A DNA stretch of 64,000 nt, taken from the NCBI GenBank assembly GCA_020055645.1, contig CM034546.1:17174001-17238000 (forward strand), given 5' to 3'. The stretch comes from Tomocerus qinae. Its lineage: Eukaryota > Arthropoda > Collembola > Entomobryomorpha > Tomoceridae. Below the pieces are notes generated by a model. That model saw only the letters and a program-made list of their open reading frames with translations. It had not been told where the DNA came from and searched no databases. Position numbers and translations under genes: made by a program. Below are positions 12,836 to 24,249 of this stretch, piece by piece; position 1 is the first letter of the stretch; each line of letters begins with the position of its first letter.

Positions 12836-15800
12836 ACTGGGGACAAAAATAAAATACATCACCACTTACTACTTTTTCTCCAGTCTTACAAAACTCTATA
12901 TTTCATTGATATAAATTATTATATTCGCACTCCATTTATTCAACTATTTTACATTTTTAGTATGTTTGGCTATTGTTTTTGTCGCAAATTAAAACCTTTC
13001 ACTGATTTCAAATATTTCATTCGTTTTAAAATTTTAATTCCTGAAAGAATTTAATTAATAAAAAGTTCTAGAAGTAAGAAATAAAGTACAAAAAATTAAG
13101 GTTTCTCTGATGCCTGTAAGCATTTTCAATTTTGTATATTGAATATTGTATGTATAATAGTGTTGAATATTATATTTGCCTTATTAACGGTTTAAAATAT
13201 CGGTTGTCAGTATTTTAGGTTATATACCCGATATAAAACCGATATAATTGTACAAGCAGAAACTGAAAAGAAATAGGAGCAAACACTTCTAATAACAAAC
13301 GTTTAGTTTCCACATTATTAACGGTAATCATTCAAAGGAAATCAGCATCCAAAGAGGCACAGAAAGCACAAAATCGGTATCTGTTAGTTAACAATTTGTT
13401 CTAGCATTTCATCCGTGACAAAATATTGTGCCCACCCGTATTAGATATTCCGACTTCACAAGTAATGTTGTTGTCAGTTGTATGAGTTAGTTTAGTAATG
13501 GAGATAAAACTACAGACAACCTCCTAATCAATATAAACCATATTAAATGTATGTAGCGGAGAAGTGACCTTAAATGAATACTTGCTTACAATTTTTCAAT
13601 ACTTTTTGACCCGTCAAACGCTGGTGGAAAAAACTTTTTCTCCCTGGTATCCTGAAAAAAATCCCTGCTGGCCAAAATAAATTCCCTGATTTTATGCTAT
13701 AGAAAAAAAGAGGTTTTAAAGGCCTGTAGAGGCCTTTTAAACAACTGTCAAATACATGAATTTTTATGCACCATATTTACATGTTGAAACAGTGAAAATG
13801 CGCTTCCCAACTACGGAAGCTTGAACAATTTGCGGAAGCCCATAGTAACAGTGGCAGCTTTACCACTGGGCTGACTGGGCAGTTGCCCGGGGCCTCGCAC
13901 TTTGAGGGCCTCGTGCAGAACTTTGACAAAGAAAAAACATCAACTTGTCTGTGTTAATTTCCCTCCCGAAAAACTGGTTTTGGTTTAAGTTATACGTTTT
14001 GATAAACATATTTACCGACTTTATCACAGAACAATTGATAATAATGCAAGGAAGATAAGAATACTATTTGTAAAAAGTTTTTATATTGTTGGAATTTTTT
14101 AGGCATCTCGTAAAAAGATATTGGTGGTTTGAAAACAATAGCTCTAAGAAATTATTATATACGATTTCAATGATCAATGATTTCAACAACAATGTTGGAT
14201 TTTGCAATACCAAATTTCCATTGGTCGTTTTTAAAATAGAAATTGATAAAAAAAATAAAAATATTCAAATGCTAAGAGCGCTCGGTATGCTAAGATGCGC
14301 TAAGAAGCGCTGTTGCAAAAGTTATGCCCAGCAAAATTAGCAAAAAGGCAACCGTTTTGCCTTACTCCTTTGTGGTTATTATAAATTAAATGAAATAAAT
14401 TGCAATTTCTATGTTATACGGCATAAAAGTCATAGAAAATGGCAATATTATTTTGTGAAAAGGGGTTTGAAACAATCTTCACATGTAGCGAATGTCATAG
14501 GAAAAAGCAAAAAGGTACAAAAAGGCAACAACATTCCAAAAATCGAAAACTTTTCTCGCTAACTTTTAATGCCAAATTCAGTTAAAAACGGAATTCCGTA
14601 CATTAATATAATGATATTGTAGAAAAATGCGATCTTATTGCATCTCTCCCGAGTTCCACTTTATCTGGCTAAAAATGATTTTGAATACTCAGAATTTTTC
14701 TTCCTCTCTTTTTTCTCTTCCTCCGCCTTTTTTCTCCTTTCTATTTTCCTTTCTTCTCCCTTTTTTCTCTCCCTCTCCCTTTTTTTCTCTCCCTCTCCCT
14801 TTTTTTCTCTCTCTCTCCCTTTTTTTCTCTCTCTCTCCCTTTTTTTCTCTCTCTCTCCCTTTTTTTCTCTCCCTCTCCCTTTTTTCTCCCTTTTTTTCTC
14901 TTCCTCTCTCTCTTTTCCCCCTTTTTCGCAAATTTAAAGGTGAATTTTCGGCTTCAAACGAGATACAAATACATCATGACGTCCTACAATGGGGATAACT
15001 AAAGTTACATCAATTTTTATTGTTTAAACCACACTCACAGTTAGGCACGAAGTCAATAATTGCAATAATTCTTTGACATTTTTGGGTATATCTAATTTAC
15101 GGCTGATAAGAGGGACATTTATTGCTTGATCTCTAACTGTGGTTATATTTTAGAAAGGTAATTTGTTTTCCTTGAGTTTACCTTTTATTAACTAACATGC
15201 AACAAGGTAATTGAATAACTATATCCACCGGTTTGTCAATAAACAGTGGTCAATATTTAATATTCGTTTGATAAACTTTTAAGGTCTTCATTAAATAACT
15301 CTTAGAAATTCCTGCATATTTCTGATGTAGGGTTTACGAACGGAGTATGTATATTCTACCGAAGTTAATTTCAATTCTTGATGTATGAATACATTTTATG
15401 TTACATTATATTTAATTCTGCGAAATGCATTCAACGATAAGTTTAGACAAACATTGAATTAAGCATAAGCTTAGATTCAAAACTAGGAGAAGATTTACAG
15501 ACTTGGGACATCAAGGTAAAGTTCTTGCTGGTAGGAGCTAAAAATTTGAAAGCAATATTGATAGTGTGATTTTTACTTAAAGTCCAGGTGCATGGAAACA
15601 AAAATGATTTTTGGCTATCATATTTTCCTCTAACTTTTTTTGGAAATTCCGTAAGGATCTGAGACCACAAGTCCTACGGCCATACAATAAATTTAAAAAA
15701 AATTCCTATTCTTCAGTAGTTATATTGAAAATTCCACATTTTGGACTTTGACTTCAAGATATAAATTAGCAATATATAATGCACAAAAACATTTTTCGGT

Positions 15801-18800
15801 TTCAAACGATGATATCTTCAAGTAGAAGACCAAGATGTGGAATTTTCAATAAAACTACTATGGAATAAGTTTCGAAAAATTTTAAAAAAGTTATTGTATG
15901 GGTGTTGGACAAGAGGTCTTAGATCCTTAGGCAATTTCCAAAAAAAGTACAAATTTTTCCGATTCGCATTTACCGTCTATGATAATTATTGCTGGTTACA
16001 CAGCTACATCCCCATTTATTGCAAAAACAATCTGAGCCTTTTGAAACATGCACCATTACCTTAAGGTAGAGGATGATTTAAGAAACTTTAATACTAGGGA
16101 CTTTGCAACAATCTGGGACGTGCATCGTAAGGCCGTAAAATTTGAATTCCACGCGGCGGGACAGACTTTCGCTGGCTTTCTCTTTACGACTTACGTCGGC
16201 GCGCACGAATGTGCAACGTAAATATGCTGTATTTACCGTGCTCATTACGGGATGCATAACTTACTCCTTATCGAAGACTTTTTCGAACAAATTTTGAATA
16301 ACTGAGCAAATTCCTTTTACTACTGTATTGTGAATATTATTCTTTTAAGTTAATTAGATAGTTCAATTGACCAAAAGTGATATGGGGAAGTTTTCTTTTA
16401 AGTCCAATGTCAATTATGACATTGCTCTCCTAGCTGAAGTAGAAGCACTCAACCCATACGCATTTCAAGTTGAACAACCCGTTTGGGATGAAATTGCCAT
16501 TAAGCTCCAGAAGTGTGAATTGAAGATGTCAGTTACTGGAAGAAGTTGCAGAGATAGAGCCAATCTACTGCTGAAGGATTTTTCAAAAGAAGAAACGATT
16601 AGCAAAAGATTGTAAGGCTCTACAATTTGAAGTAGAATGGTCCGAATAAATATATAAATAATAGTTTATCCTTTTTAATTCTGTATAATTACAGGTCTGG
16701 TATTGATGAAGGTGATTTCGAAACAGTTAAATATTTGCTAACAAGTATTTTGAAGTTGCGCAACGATGTGGATTGCAAAAATATTCGCAAGTTATATTCC
16801 AAAAAAAACAGAGAGTGCCGAAAAAACAAGAGATTCGGTATTGATCGATTTGGAAAAGGACATAAATTCTGGAGGATCAGCATGTGAGCCCAAAGACGGG
16901 GACGATACACGAAATAGTCAGGAAGAAGAGGGTGAAACAAGCATTAATGTTTCCAAAACTTTAGAGCCAGATGATGGAGCCAGTTCAAAATTTCCTGAGA
17001 AACGCAATGCAGAAGAATTACAAGAGCCCAAAAATAAGCGTACTGCTGGACGAACTGATGTTGTGTCATATTTGAGAGAAAAACATGATGTAAGTCAGTG
17101 TGAGCTAAAGATACAATTATTACCTAATAATTATCTGCCTCTGATTGTAAATGTCAAATCTAAAATTATTCACAGATTGAGATGAAATTTAAGTGCGAAG
17201 AGCTGAAAATTAGGCAACAAGAAGCAGAAAATAAGCTTCTTGAACTGACCGTGGAACGTGAAAGAATAAAGACAGAATCCGAAATTCGAAAATCTGAATT
17301 GGAATTAACTAAGCAAAAACAGGCAATGGAGTTCGAAGAGCGGAGTGCAATGACTCGTGCGCTATTGGAATTTGTTCAGAAAAGTAAAAATTGAAGTATT
17401 TGTGCTAAAGACTGAGTGGATTATTTTTAAGTACTGGACTTTTATTTCATTCTTCATCTAACGTTTCAGTATTATGAATAAAATTAATTAACACAAATGA
17501 ACATTTTTAAATAAAATATTATTGTAATTCTATTTAGTTTCTTGGTTTTCATTGGGCCAAATAGTCTTCCATGGATGGTGGGTTTAAATTAAAATATTCA
17601 CTAACTTGTGACCCATAAATGCAAGTATGACAATTAGTTAAAATTACCCCCACGGAATAACAGGCTGTAACCCGATTTTTAAATTTTTCTTGAAGTCCAA
17701 AAAAGCAAAAACATTAGTCACTTTGCCAAATCCCCATTCAACAGATTCCCTAACTTGACTCATTCGCTTGTTGCATAACAACTTTGAGGGAGTCAAATTT
17801 TGGTAGCGTTTGAAAGGTACCATCAAGCATTTTCTGAGTGGGTAGGCTGGATCTCCATACAAGTAATACGGTTCCCCTTCAGGAGTTTTGAATATATTTT
17901 CTAGCTCATTTATAAGTCCACTCTGTTGAAGCAAATAAGCATCATGCCTTCGTCCTGAAACCGGTCCATATAGACATCCAATTATGCCGTCAGGAAGCAT
18001 CACGGATTGAAACTTAATAGCATGCGTTCTTTTATGGCCGTTGTAGAACTAAAAATATGAAAATTACATTTTACTAAACATGTTTACTAAATGGAATTTG
18101 ACGTTGTAAGAGGATTTTATAATTGTCTAGCTTTCGTACTTCTTTCTGATTTTTTCCAGGACGACATATTGGTCGTACTGTCCCGTCCAAAAATCCGATG
18201 CATTTGGGATAAGGTGATCCTTTATTCAAAATGGCGTCTGCGAATGAGGATAATACTTCTTGAGATAAATATGACTGGTGTAAATTTTTGAGGAGCTGAA
18301 TGTGATGATCATAAACAAATGAGACCATAGTATTAAATATTCTTGATATTTCACACTGGGTTCTAGGAAATATTGAGCATAAGTCAGCAAGCCTAGTAAT
18401 AAATACAATATTACAACATATAATAATCCAAATTAATGACATGTCACTTAATGATTTTATAAAACTCGACAAATAATACTGTTATTTACCTGTTAGGATA
18501 TTCCAGTCTTTTTAACAGTATGCATAAACCTTCCAAGCCAGATACTTTGTGCGCAGAAAATGTAATTACAGTTTTAGGTATTTTTAATCCTCGTCGTAAC
18601 CTTAGAATGTCGTTTTTAAAAAACCTAAAATGAATTTTACAAAAATCTTCCGACAAAGATTCAAAATTGAATACTTTAGGTCTGGGAAGTATATAATATG
18701 GTTCTTTAGGAAGGTACAATAACAACAACAAGGTTTCATCATCAATATTCTCGTTTTCTAAGAAAGGTAACAGTTTTTCAAAATAAGACATTATTTTCTA

Positions 18801-21800
18801 TAAATTCTTCAGGCAAACTATTTGATGCGCGCCTTGGATGTTCAAATTTCTTGTTTTACGTTACAACGGAAAATTGCACAAACATATCAAACATTGTCGT
18901 AACGTAGAACGTTGAAGGGAAATTTTTTTCTCTTTGCGTGCTTACGTAGAACGTACCAGATTGTTGCAAAGTCCCTACTGATTACTACTTAGAATTCACA
19001 GGCTAGAAAAGTCAACGTCACTTTTACGACATTTGAGTGAACGAATTATTTGTAACTCTTGTAAAGTTATCTAGTGGTAGTACAGTAGAGACTTCAGTTT
19101 AATTTTCCACGTAATCTGGTGTCATTCACATAGATAATCTATTTTGTTGCGTACACTTAACCCTTTATCCTTACACTCAAATCATAATGTTTTATTTCCT
19201 TACCCAGCCAATAGTCGTTATTCGGGTCACCAAATCCGTTTTTGTATCCATCCCACGTTTTGTTGAACAAGTCTGATCGCTCATCCTCGGTCAAGTCCCC
19301 GGGGATTCCCCGTCTTTGGAACACCGTCCAGCCTCCTCCAGCAGTCTCCATATCACAGTAGGCATTGACAGACTTTCTACCAACATTATATCTTTCTTCA
19401 TCGTCATAGGGGTATAGTTTATAGACTTCATTTTTTTGATTAGCTAGTATTCGGTGGACTTCGTAGCATGAACCAAATTCATTGACTGAAGTTAAATTGG
19501 GTAACAAAAACAGGTAAAAAATTTACAATTAGTAAATTATTAAACATGCTAGATTAAACGGATATAATTTATAATGTGAAGGATTATTAGGGTGAATTCC
19601 TAATTCACCGACGCTCAACGGAATAGCCCGATATATAGCTCATCGTATTGCTTAGCTTGCCTAGGGTATTCATTTTAGGGGAAACCTCCACGTAAGAAGG
19701 TTGGAACGATTTACAATGTTATATTTTCTGAACAAAATAATTCAATTAGTAAAAAATAAAAATATGGAAATACCTAAATAGAAATAATTTGACTTAAATA
19801 TCATGCGTGTGCTTTTTAAAATGATGTTGCAAGAAAATGTTTTCTATAGCTTACCGTTAGAATTTATTTTCTTGGTGAGTAGCTGAAACCGAAAGCAGTA
19901 AATGTTATTATTCAACGCATCATATAAAATTTAAATTATCACTACGAACCTGCATTATCAAAGGATATGGATTCGTCCGATTGGGAGAACTGATTAGTTG
20001 GTATCCAGGTTGATACAATTTTTGTAACTGTTTTTCTATATAGTTGGGAATCGATTTAATTTCATCCAACTGCATAATAAATTGACATTAACATCACTTG
20101 TGTACAGATTTGAAACTTTGATTTTAGCAGCTATTTATAATACTAATACCGTGGTTTTTATGTCGACAATTTCCATTTTCGTAGTATTCATCATTGTATC
20201 CAAACTATTTTGTAGTCGACTAATAGCTTCAAGAACATGCATTCCACAGTTTCGGAAATTTCCACTGACAGATAAATAAACAATAATAAGAAATAAAAAA
20301 AGGAAAACAAAAAATTAAGCTGGGGAAATAGTTCTGTTGAGGAAATGTATTATTATTGCATAATACCGAATGAAGGAAATGTGGGGACTTTCAGCGAATA
20401 TGGTAAGAAAAGAATTTGTTGAACGTACGTTTTCAGTTTCACAATCTACCAAGATTTTTAAGACAATCATAAAAGCTTAAATTTCTAACTTAATTTTTTA
20501 AATCTTTGAAAATTCAATTTAAAAATTTTGATTTTGAGTAAGGAAATAAACGTTAGAAATTCTTCTGTTGAGGTTTGGCAATACATATTTGATAAAAGAC
20601 GATACCTGCTCCACAATTTTCGTTTTTATGTCTTTTTTTAAATATTTTTATGTTTTTTCAAAACCAAGAATTTATACTTTTCTGAATTATTTTGGAAATT
20701 TTTTGGTAATGGTGGTAATGTATTGTAATGTACCACGTGGTTTCTGTAGGATTATTGTGGCCCTTTTCCTTTCCTGAATGTATCAGAATAAAACAGCTTT
20801 GAAATAAAAAAAATCCACGAGAATGATTAATTCTACTCGTTCTCTGTTGTATCAAAAATTAAAAATGGAGCCACACACGGAAAACCCTACAGAAATGTTT
20901 GCTTTGTTTTGGAGGTGCGACATTTTGAAATAGATTGTCTCGGATTTAGAGGTTATCAATGTTTCGTAATCCTTTTGTCTTGCTATTAGACTGCGTCAAA
21001 TTTATTACAGGGAAGAAGGGCTCAGGGCTCCAAATTGCTAATTGCATTTTATTCTACTGAATAAGATTGTTTATTATCATCCACTGGGAGTAAAATTATA
21101 GGATATCCCTCATTGCTAAGCAACTGCCTTACTCAATCCAAGATCGAATCGAATTACAACAACATTTTTGCCAAGCTATTATTTGGTTGGCGTTGAAAAC
21201 GTCATTTTATTTGACATGGGAACATATTATTCAAGCATGTTTAAAAAAAAGCTCAAAGATACTTTTTCTAAATTTTAATGAAAGGTCATGGCTTGGCAGA
21301 CAATAACTTTTCGGGAATGTCCTTTTAGATTTGAATGGGTCGGCAATTAAATTTTGAAGCGTGAACCCCTACAAAATTTAATAGCAAAATGGCACAGATA
21401 AATGCTGGGGACCAATGGTATACGGGAATGCGGCCGATTCGCCTATTGACATATATGTCGGTATATTTAATCTGCCCGATGCCGATTTGTAATGCGGCGC
21501 GAATTTCTTCGTCTCACCAATTTTTTACAACAAAAGAACCATAAAACCGATAATTTACAATTGTCTCACCAAATGAACAAGCATTAAACATTGTAACAGT
21601 ATTAATATTACTGCAAAGTAAAGACCACTGGGTCACATCATCGAGAAATAAACAATAATAACAGCCTATGGTAAGCCGCAACTGAAGCTCGCCTGAATAA
21701 AGGAGACCGTGTACACGTTTTTGGTAGACGAATAGTAGATTACTCATAAAGAATGGTAAAATGAACAGTAATTCGAATTAAATCGACATTGACTATTATA

Positions 21801-22249
21801 TCAAAATAAAAATGAAACCACATCAACATTTACACTTCCAATTATAAAGGAGTTAGTTATAGATTACAATTGACAATAAAAATAAGCAGAAATCGAATAC
21901 AGATTAATAAATTTACAAGGAATATGAACAGCAATGAATTTGAAGACAAAATTTAGCCCGAATAGCAAATAAATGATGTAAGACAGAATTTTTTGAAATC
22001 ATAAAAAAGGAATCGGCAAAAAAATCTACGTTCGATTGATTCTGACCATTTATTTCGGCCGATTCCGACATATCGGCATAAGAAGAAAACGGCCGTCTCA
22101 GTGCATAATAAATGGTTCGTAGAAAATGAATTAACGATTTACCTGTCCTCTCTGCGTGCAGCTACATTACGTTTTCCGATACTTGACCCAGCAATGTTGC
22201 ATATGCCAATGCAAAATACAGAAATGTAGAACGTTAACGCAATTTTCAT
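8851..22249 (-). CDS. Gene A: secreted fibrinogen-related (FReD) lectin-like protein, complete
   Basis: Eight minus-strand exons: 22249-22143, 20264-20150, 20069-19950, 19882-19855, 19485-19204, 11018-10851, 10764-10634, 8988-8851. All junctions are GT-AG, phases agree (2,0,0,1,1,1,0), and the sum is 1089 nt (362 residues plus stop). Exon 1 encodes a signal peptide (MKIALTFYISVFCIGIC). Exons 2-4 encode a stalk with one Cys (NCGMHVLEAISRL) and coiled-coil-like spacing. Exons 5-8 encode the FRe[26 protein letters not shown], the calcium-site-like DRDND, CPV...GFWFRGCF, SLNG, and a C-terminus ending TEMKIRASC. N-glycosylation motifs occur in stalk and FReD (NTT, NRT, NKT). Family knowledge: FReD proteins (ficolins, techylectins) are secreted pattern-recognition lectins; this role is inferred. 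Intron 5 (8.2 kb) contains a Harbinger transposon. Confidence 0.92.
11495..12235. repeat. GGGTTTTTT-rich dispersed element
   Basis: Both ends are built of CCCGGGTTTTTT/AAAAAACCC blocks in inverted orientation. The same terminal blocks occur at about 42310-42420 and 44335-44455 inside the hAT composite. The internal 'ATACAAGCCTATACTATA' also recurs there (reverse strand here). The paralogous intron of gene B reads through (about 33755) without it, so it is an insertion. Flanks on both sides read CCGGCGATT, a possible target duplication whose ends I could not fix. Not telomeric: it lacks a regular telomere unit. Confidence 0.65.
12240..13848. other. Intron sequence of gene A, AT-rich
   Basis: No gene. 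The stretch near 12470-12830 aligns with gene B intron sequence (about 33815-34205). Beyond 12840 the two introns diverge and I see nothing further. Confidence 0.5.
13849..13925 (+). mobile_element. Solo hAT-type terminus
   Basis: The sequence CAGTGGCAGCTTTACCACTG followed by GGCAGTTGCCCGGGGCCTCG has the look of the terminal region of a widespread hAT family (TIR beginning CAGTGGC). I could not find the matching inverted end nearby, so this is a fragment or a copy with a decayed other end. Confidence 0.4.
14699..14927. repeat. Polypyrimidine/polypurine tract, about 20-bp tandem unit
   Basis: About 230 bases are almost purely C and T on the plus strand. Much of it is a degenerate tandem repeat of CCCTTTTTTTCTCTCCCTCT (roughly 20 bp), with several copies at 14775-14885. 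Open frames across it on both strands are artefacts of the repeat. Mirror-like purine/pyrimidine tracts of this kind can adopt triplex structure; that is inference. It lies in intron 5 of gene A, outside the Harbinger element. Confidence 0.85.
14935..16090. other. Intron sequence of gene A without a gene
   Basis: AT-rich. Around 15500-15960 there are two loosely inverted related stretches (for example 'TTTTTGGAAATTCC' and 'GGCAATTTCCAAAAAAAG', and 'AAAATTCCACATTTTGG' and 'ATGTGGAATTTTCAAT'), which suggest an old palindromic element. No coding support. Confidence 0.4.
16382..17394 (+). CDS. Harbinger accessory protein, SANT/Myb-like with C-terminal coiled coil
   Basis: Exon 1 runs from ATG 16382 to 16611 (donor TT|GTAAGG), exon 2 from 16695 to 17089 (donor GAT|GTAAGT), exon 3 from 17176 to the stop at 17394 (acceptor CACAG). 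Exon 1 encodes MGKFSFKSNVNYDIALLAEV, a WDEIA motif and a TGRSCRDRANLLL segment, typical of the helix-turn-helix partner of Harbinger transposases. That partner is known in the family to bind element ends and help import the transposase. The last exon is a Lys/Glu-rich coiled coil. In exon 2 the frame must shift by one base near the A8 run at about 16799-16806 (after SYIPKK in one frame, LYSKK in the other), so this copy is probably broken, or a tiny intron or read error is present. Confidence 0.75.
17549..18791 (-). CDS. Harbinger transposase (HARBI1-like DDE nuclease), near-intact
   Basis: Minus-strand exons: 18791-18490 (ATG; donor AG|GTAAAT), 18392-18140 (acceptor ACTAG; donor GAA|GTACGA), and 18048 onward (acceptor TTTAG). 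Phases match, giving DLCSIFPRTQCEISRIF, then GFLDGTVRPICRP, NGHKRTHAIKFQSV, YLYGDPAYPL and VRESVEWGFGKV. These supply the three catalytic acidic residues: D in FLDGT, D in YGDPAYPL, E in SVEWGFG. The frame closes at 17644, but the next frame continues directly with LTNCHTCIYGSQ and ends at 17549, the expected family C-terminus. A one-base frameshift near 17650-17660 has therefore cost the last ~33 residues. Family role: cut-and-paste transposition with the SANT partner. Confidence 0.85.
20270..22140. other. Intron 1 of gene A
   Basis: No exons or genes seen. It contains a repeat fragment at 21655-21745 and, around 21420-22100, GC-richer segments with 'CGGCCGATTC' at both ends in related context ('GGCCGATTCCGACATATCGG'), perhaps a decayed element. 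Confidence 0.45.
21655..21745 (+). repeat. Fragment of the AGCTCGCCTGA element
   Basis: 'GAAGCTCGCCTGAATAAAGG' followed by 'GTGTACACGTTTTTGGTAGA' matches the terminal region of the elements at 32464-33420 and 59604-60723. Only one end is present. Confidence 0.6.
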
Positions 22250-22310
22250 TGTCAAATGAAGCAGAGACAACCGGATTTCAATAGACTCTAGGACACAAGG
22301 AATCATAAAT

Positions 22311-22318
22311 ATTTTATA
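22311..22318 (-). promoter_or_regulatory. Possible TATA box of gene A
   Basis: On the minus strand TATAAAAT lies 62-69 bases upstream of the gene A start codon (22249). A start site about 30 bases downstream would leave a 5' leader of roughly 35 bases. This rests on position and motif only; the surrounding DNA is AT-rich, so chance matches are common. Confidence 0.35.
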
Positions 22319-22787
22319 GGTGAAATTAAAATACATAAATCAGCGCATAGAGACATATAAAATATTTAATTTCCTGAGAAATAGGTTACGCCTCGAAAAT
22401 TTAACTCCGTCCACTTTTCCATTTTTGAAATTTTGCAACTTTCGAAAAACCTTTACATTTTTTCAGTCACGATTTGATTCTGGTTTTCCATAGCAACCTG
22501 GTTGTTAATTCGGTGGCTTAGAAAGTGGGAGGAATAAGGTCTCTTTTTATTATTATATTACAGTTTCTTTACATTGAAAAGAATCGTTTTTAATTAAGAA
22601 AAAGACGCTGATGATGTGAGAAACATATCAATGGGGTACACATTAAATTGTTCTCTGAAATTGAGTTCGACAGGTAGAAATTTAATGGCTATGAAAATGA
22701 AAAAAAATCAACTTTTTTGGTCTATTGATTACTTTATATTTTATTTAATATTTTATCAATAAGGTGGATACGGGAGAGGAATTTAAT

Positions 22788-22976
22788 AAAGCACGTATCC
22801 AGAGGGGGGCCGGGGGGCACGGGCCCCCCCTAAGTACCCAGAAAAAAGCAATTCTTTTGTCAAAAAAGGATAAAAATCCAAAAAATTTTCGCGCTTCGCG
22901 CGAATATGCCTTCATTTTAACAATATATTTTAGTGAGCCCATTTTAGCCTAGGCCAAATTCCTGGATACGTGCTTG
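22788..22976. mobile_element. hAT-type MITE, 189 bp, TSD AATTTAAT
   Basis: Ends AAAGCACGTATCCAG and, inverted, CAAGCACGTATCCAG; exact 8-bp duplications AATTTAAT at 22780-22787 and 22977-22984. The interior holds a GC-rich stem (GGGGGCC/GGGCCCCCC) and the hairpin TTCGCGCTTCGCGCGAA. Related to the copy at 2962-3127. It is 5' of gene A. Confidence 0.88.
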
Positions 22977-23282
22977 AATTTAATGCTGTATAATATCGAC
23001 GATACACAATTTTGTTTTTGGCGTCTTAATTTCTAAAGATTTTTTAAATCACAAGATATAAAAACACTTACTTTATAGAAGCAACCTTCTCGACTTAAAT
23101 GGACTGCAAGACTGTTCCAGTGTAAGGGTTTGATTGAAATGACGTTTGAATGTCTGCAACATCTCTATAAATGCTTTAGAAATATCTGTTCAGTTAATTA
23201 AACAAGTGGGAGGGAAGAGATCGTAAGTGCAAAGTATTTGCCAAAGAATAGTAGTAGTTTGCTATTTGAAGGATTAAGTCAA

Positions 23283-24245
23283 ATCTTTATATATAATCGT
23301 AGACTTGATAAATTTACCTGTCTATATATATTTATATATATATGTATGTACGTGTGGTAGGGAGAACCTAGGGAACTCGCACATATTACGTAAAGCAAAA
23401 CCACCTCACACATGTGTAACGCAAGTGCTGACTGCAACACTTTTGGGTATCTCCTCTTCCCATCAACTGCACACGTAATCAGGCTCCTTAAAAACAAAAT
23501 GCGCAAGTCCAATTCCTTTAAACCACCGAAATGAGTCGTTTCATAATAATATTATGATAACATCTAAATAATAATACAAATGTACATAAGAAGGTTGAAT
23601 GGTGACTGGGGATCGAATGGAAATGATTAGCGAAAGGGAACATTTCGTAATGATCGTAAATCGTAATGTGCGTATTAAATAGCATTTCAAAACTTCTAAC
23701 CCAAATTGGTTCTGCTAAAATCGAAAAACTTATTCAACATCTTTTAATAGAGCTGGGTTTACTTTTTACTACCCTCAATTCCTTAGTGCCAGTTGGGATA
23801 TCTTTTTGTAGAATTAAATAACAGTACTGGGAGCCACTAATTTATTCTTAAAAATGTATTATAAGTTGTACTGATGGGATTTGAACGTTTTTCCCAAATC
23901 CTAGAGATAATCTTATTTTTTTGATTTTAAAAAGGAGCTTTTTGGTAACTTTGTGGGAGGTTTTTCGAAAATAGTCTTTCATTGTTCCCTGTATTTGATG
24001 TTACGATCTACAGTTATTATTTTGGTGTAGGAAATTACTTTTTATCAGGCAGTTGGGGCTGCAGCTAATTTTTCCAACCACTGCAGAAAATAAAAGTGTG
24101 TTGATTTAAATCTACTTTGTATTTACAAAGTTAACATTACAACTTAATGGTATGTTTTCGAAATTGTTTTTATTACTGTGATGGGTGGCCTGCTGAATTT
24201 CTCTTGAGTGCTAGATTTGCCCCTTAGCTGGGTTCACTAGTATTA
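23283..24245. repeat. 1-kb dispersed repeat, copy 1
   Basis: Alignable over about 1 kb with 44590-45650. Shared landmarks are 'GTGCTGACTGCAACACTTT', 'CCCATCAACTGCACACGTAAT' and 'TTCACTAGTA' near the right end. Copy 1 lacks the 90-bp hairpin that copy 2 carries; its empty site is the AATT at 23511-23514. No protein domain or TIR recognised. The class is unknown. Confidence 0.7.
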
Positions 24246-24249
24246 TTTA

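Larger units (their letters stand above)
16096..18976. mobile_element. PIF/Harbinger transposon, 2.9 kb, TSD ACT
   Basis: The left end AGGGACTTTGCAACAATCTG at 16096 and the right end CAGATTGTTGCAAAGTCCCT at 18976 are perfect inverted repeats (21 bp with one further G/C pair). Both are flanked by the trinucleotide ACT (16093-16095 and 18977-18979). A 3-bp duplication, a SANT/Myb-like gene and a DDE transposase gene in convergent orientation are the usual Harbinger layout. The element lies in intron 5 of gene A, with its transposase on the same strand as gene A. The exact TIRs suggest a fairly recent insertion, although both genes carry one apparent frameshift. Confidence 0.93.

Noticed and set aside
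14627-14998. Open frames on both strands rich in Ser/Phe/Leu or Arg/Glu/Lys
   Set aside because: They are translations of the C/T-only tandem repeat and exist in several frames at once.
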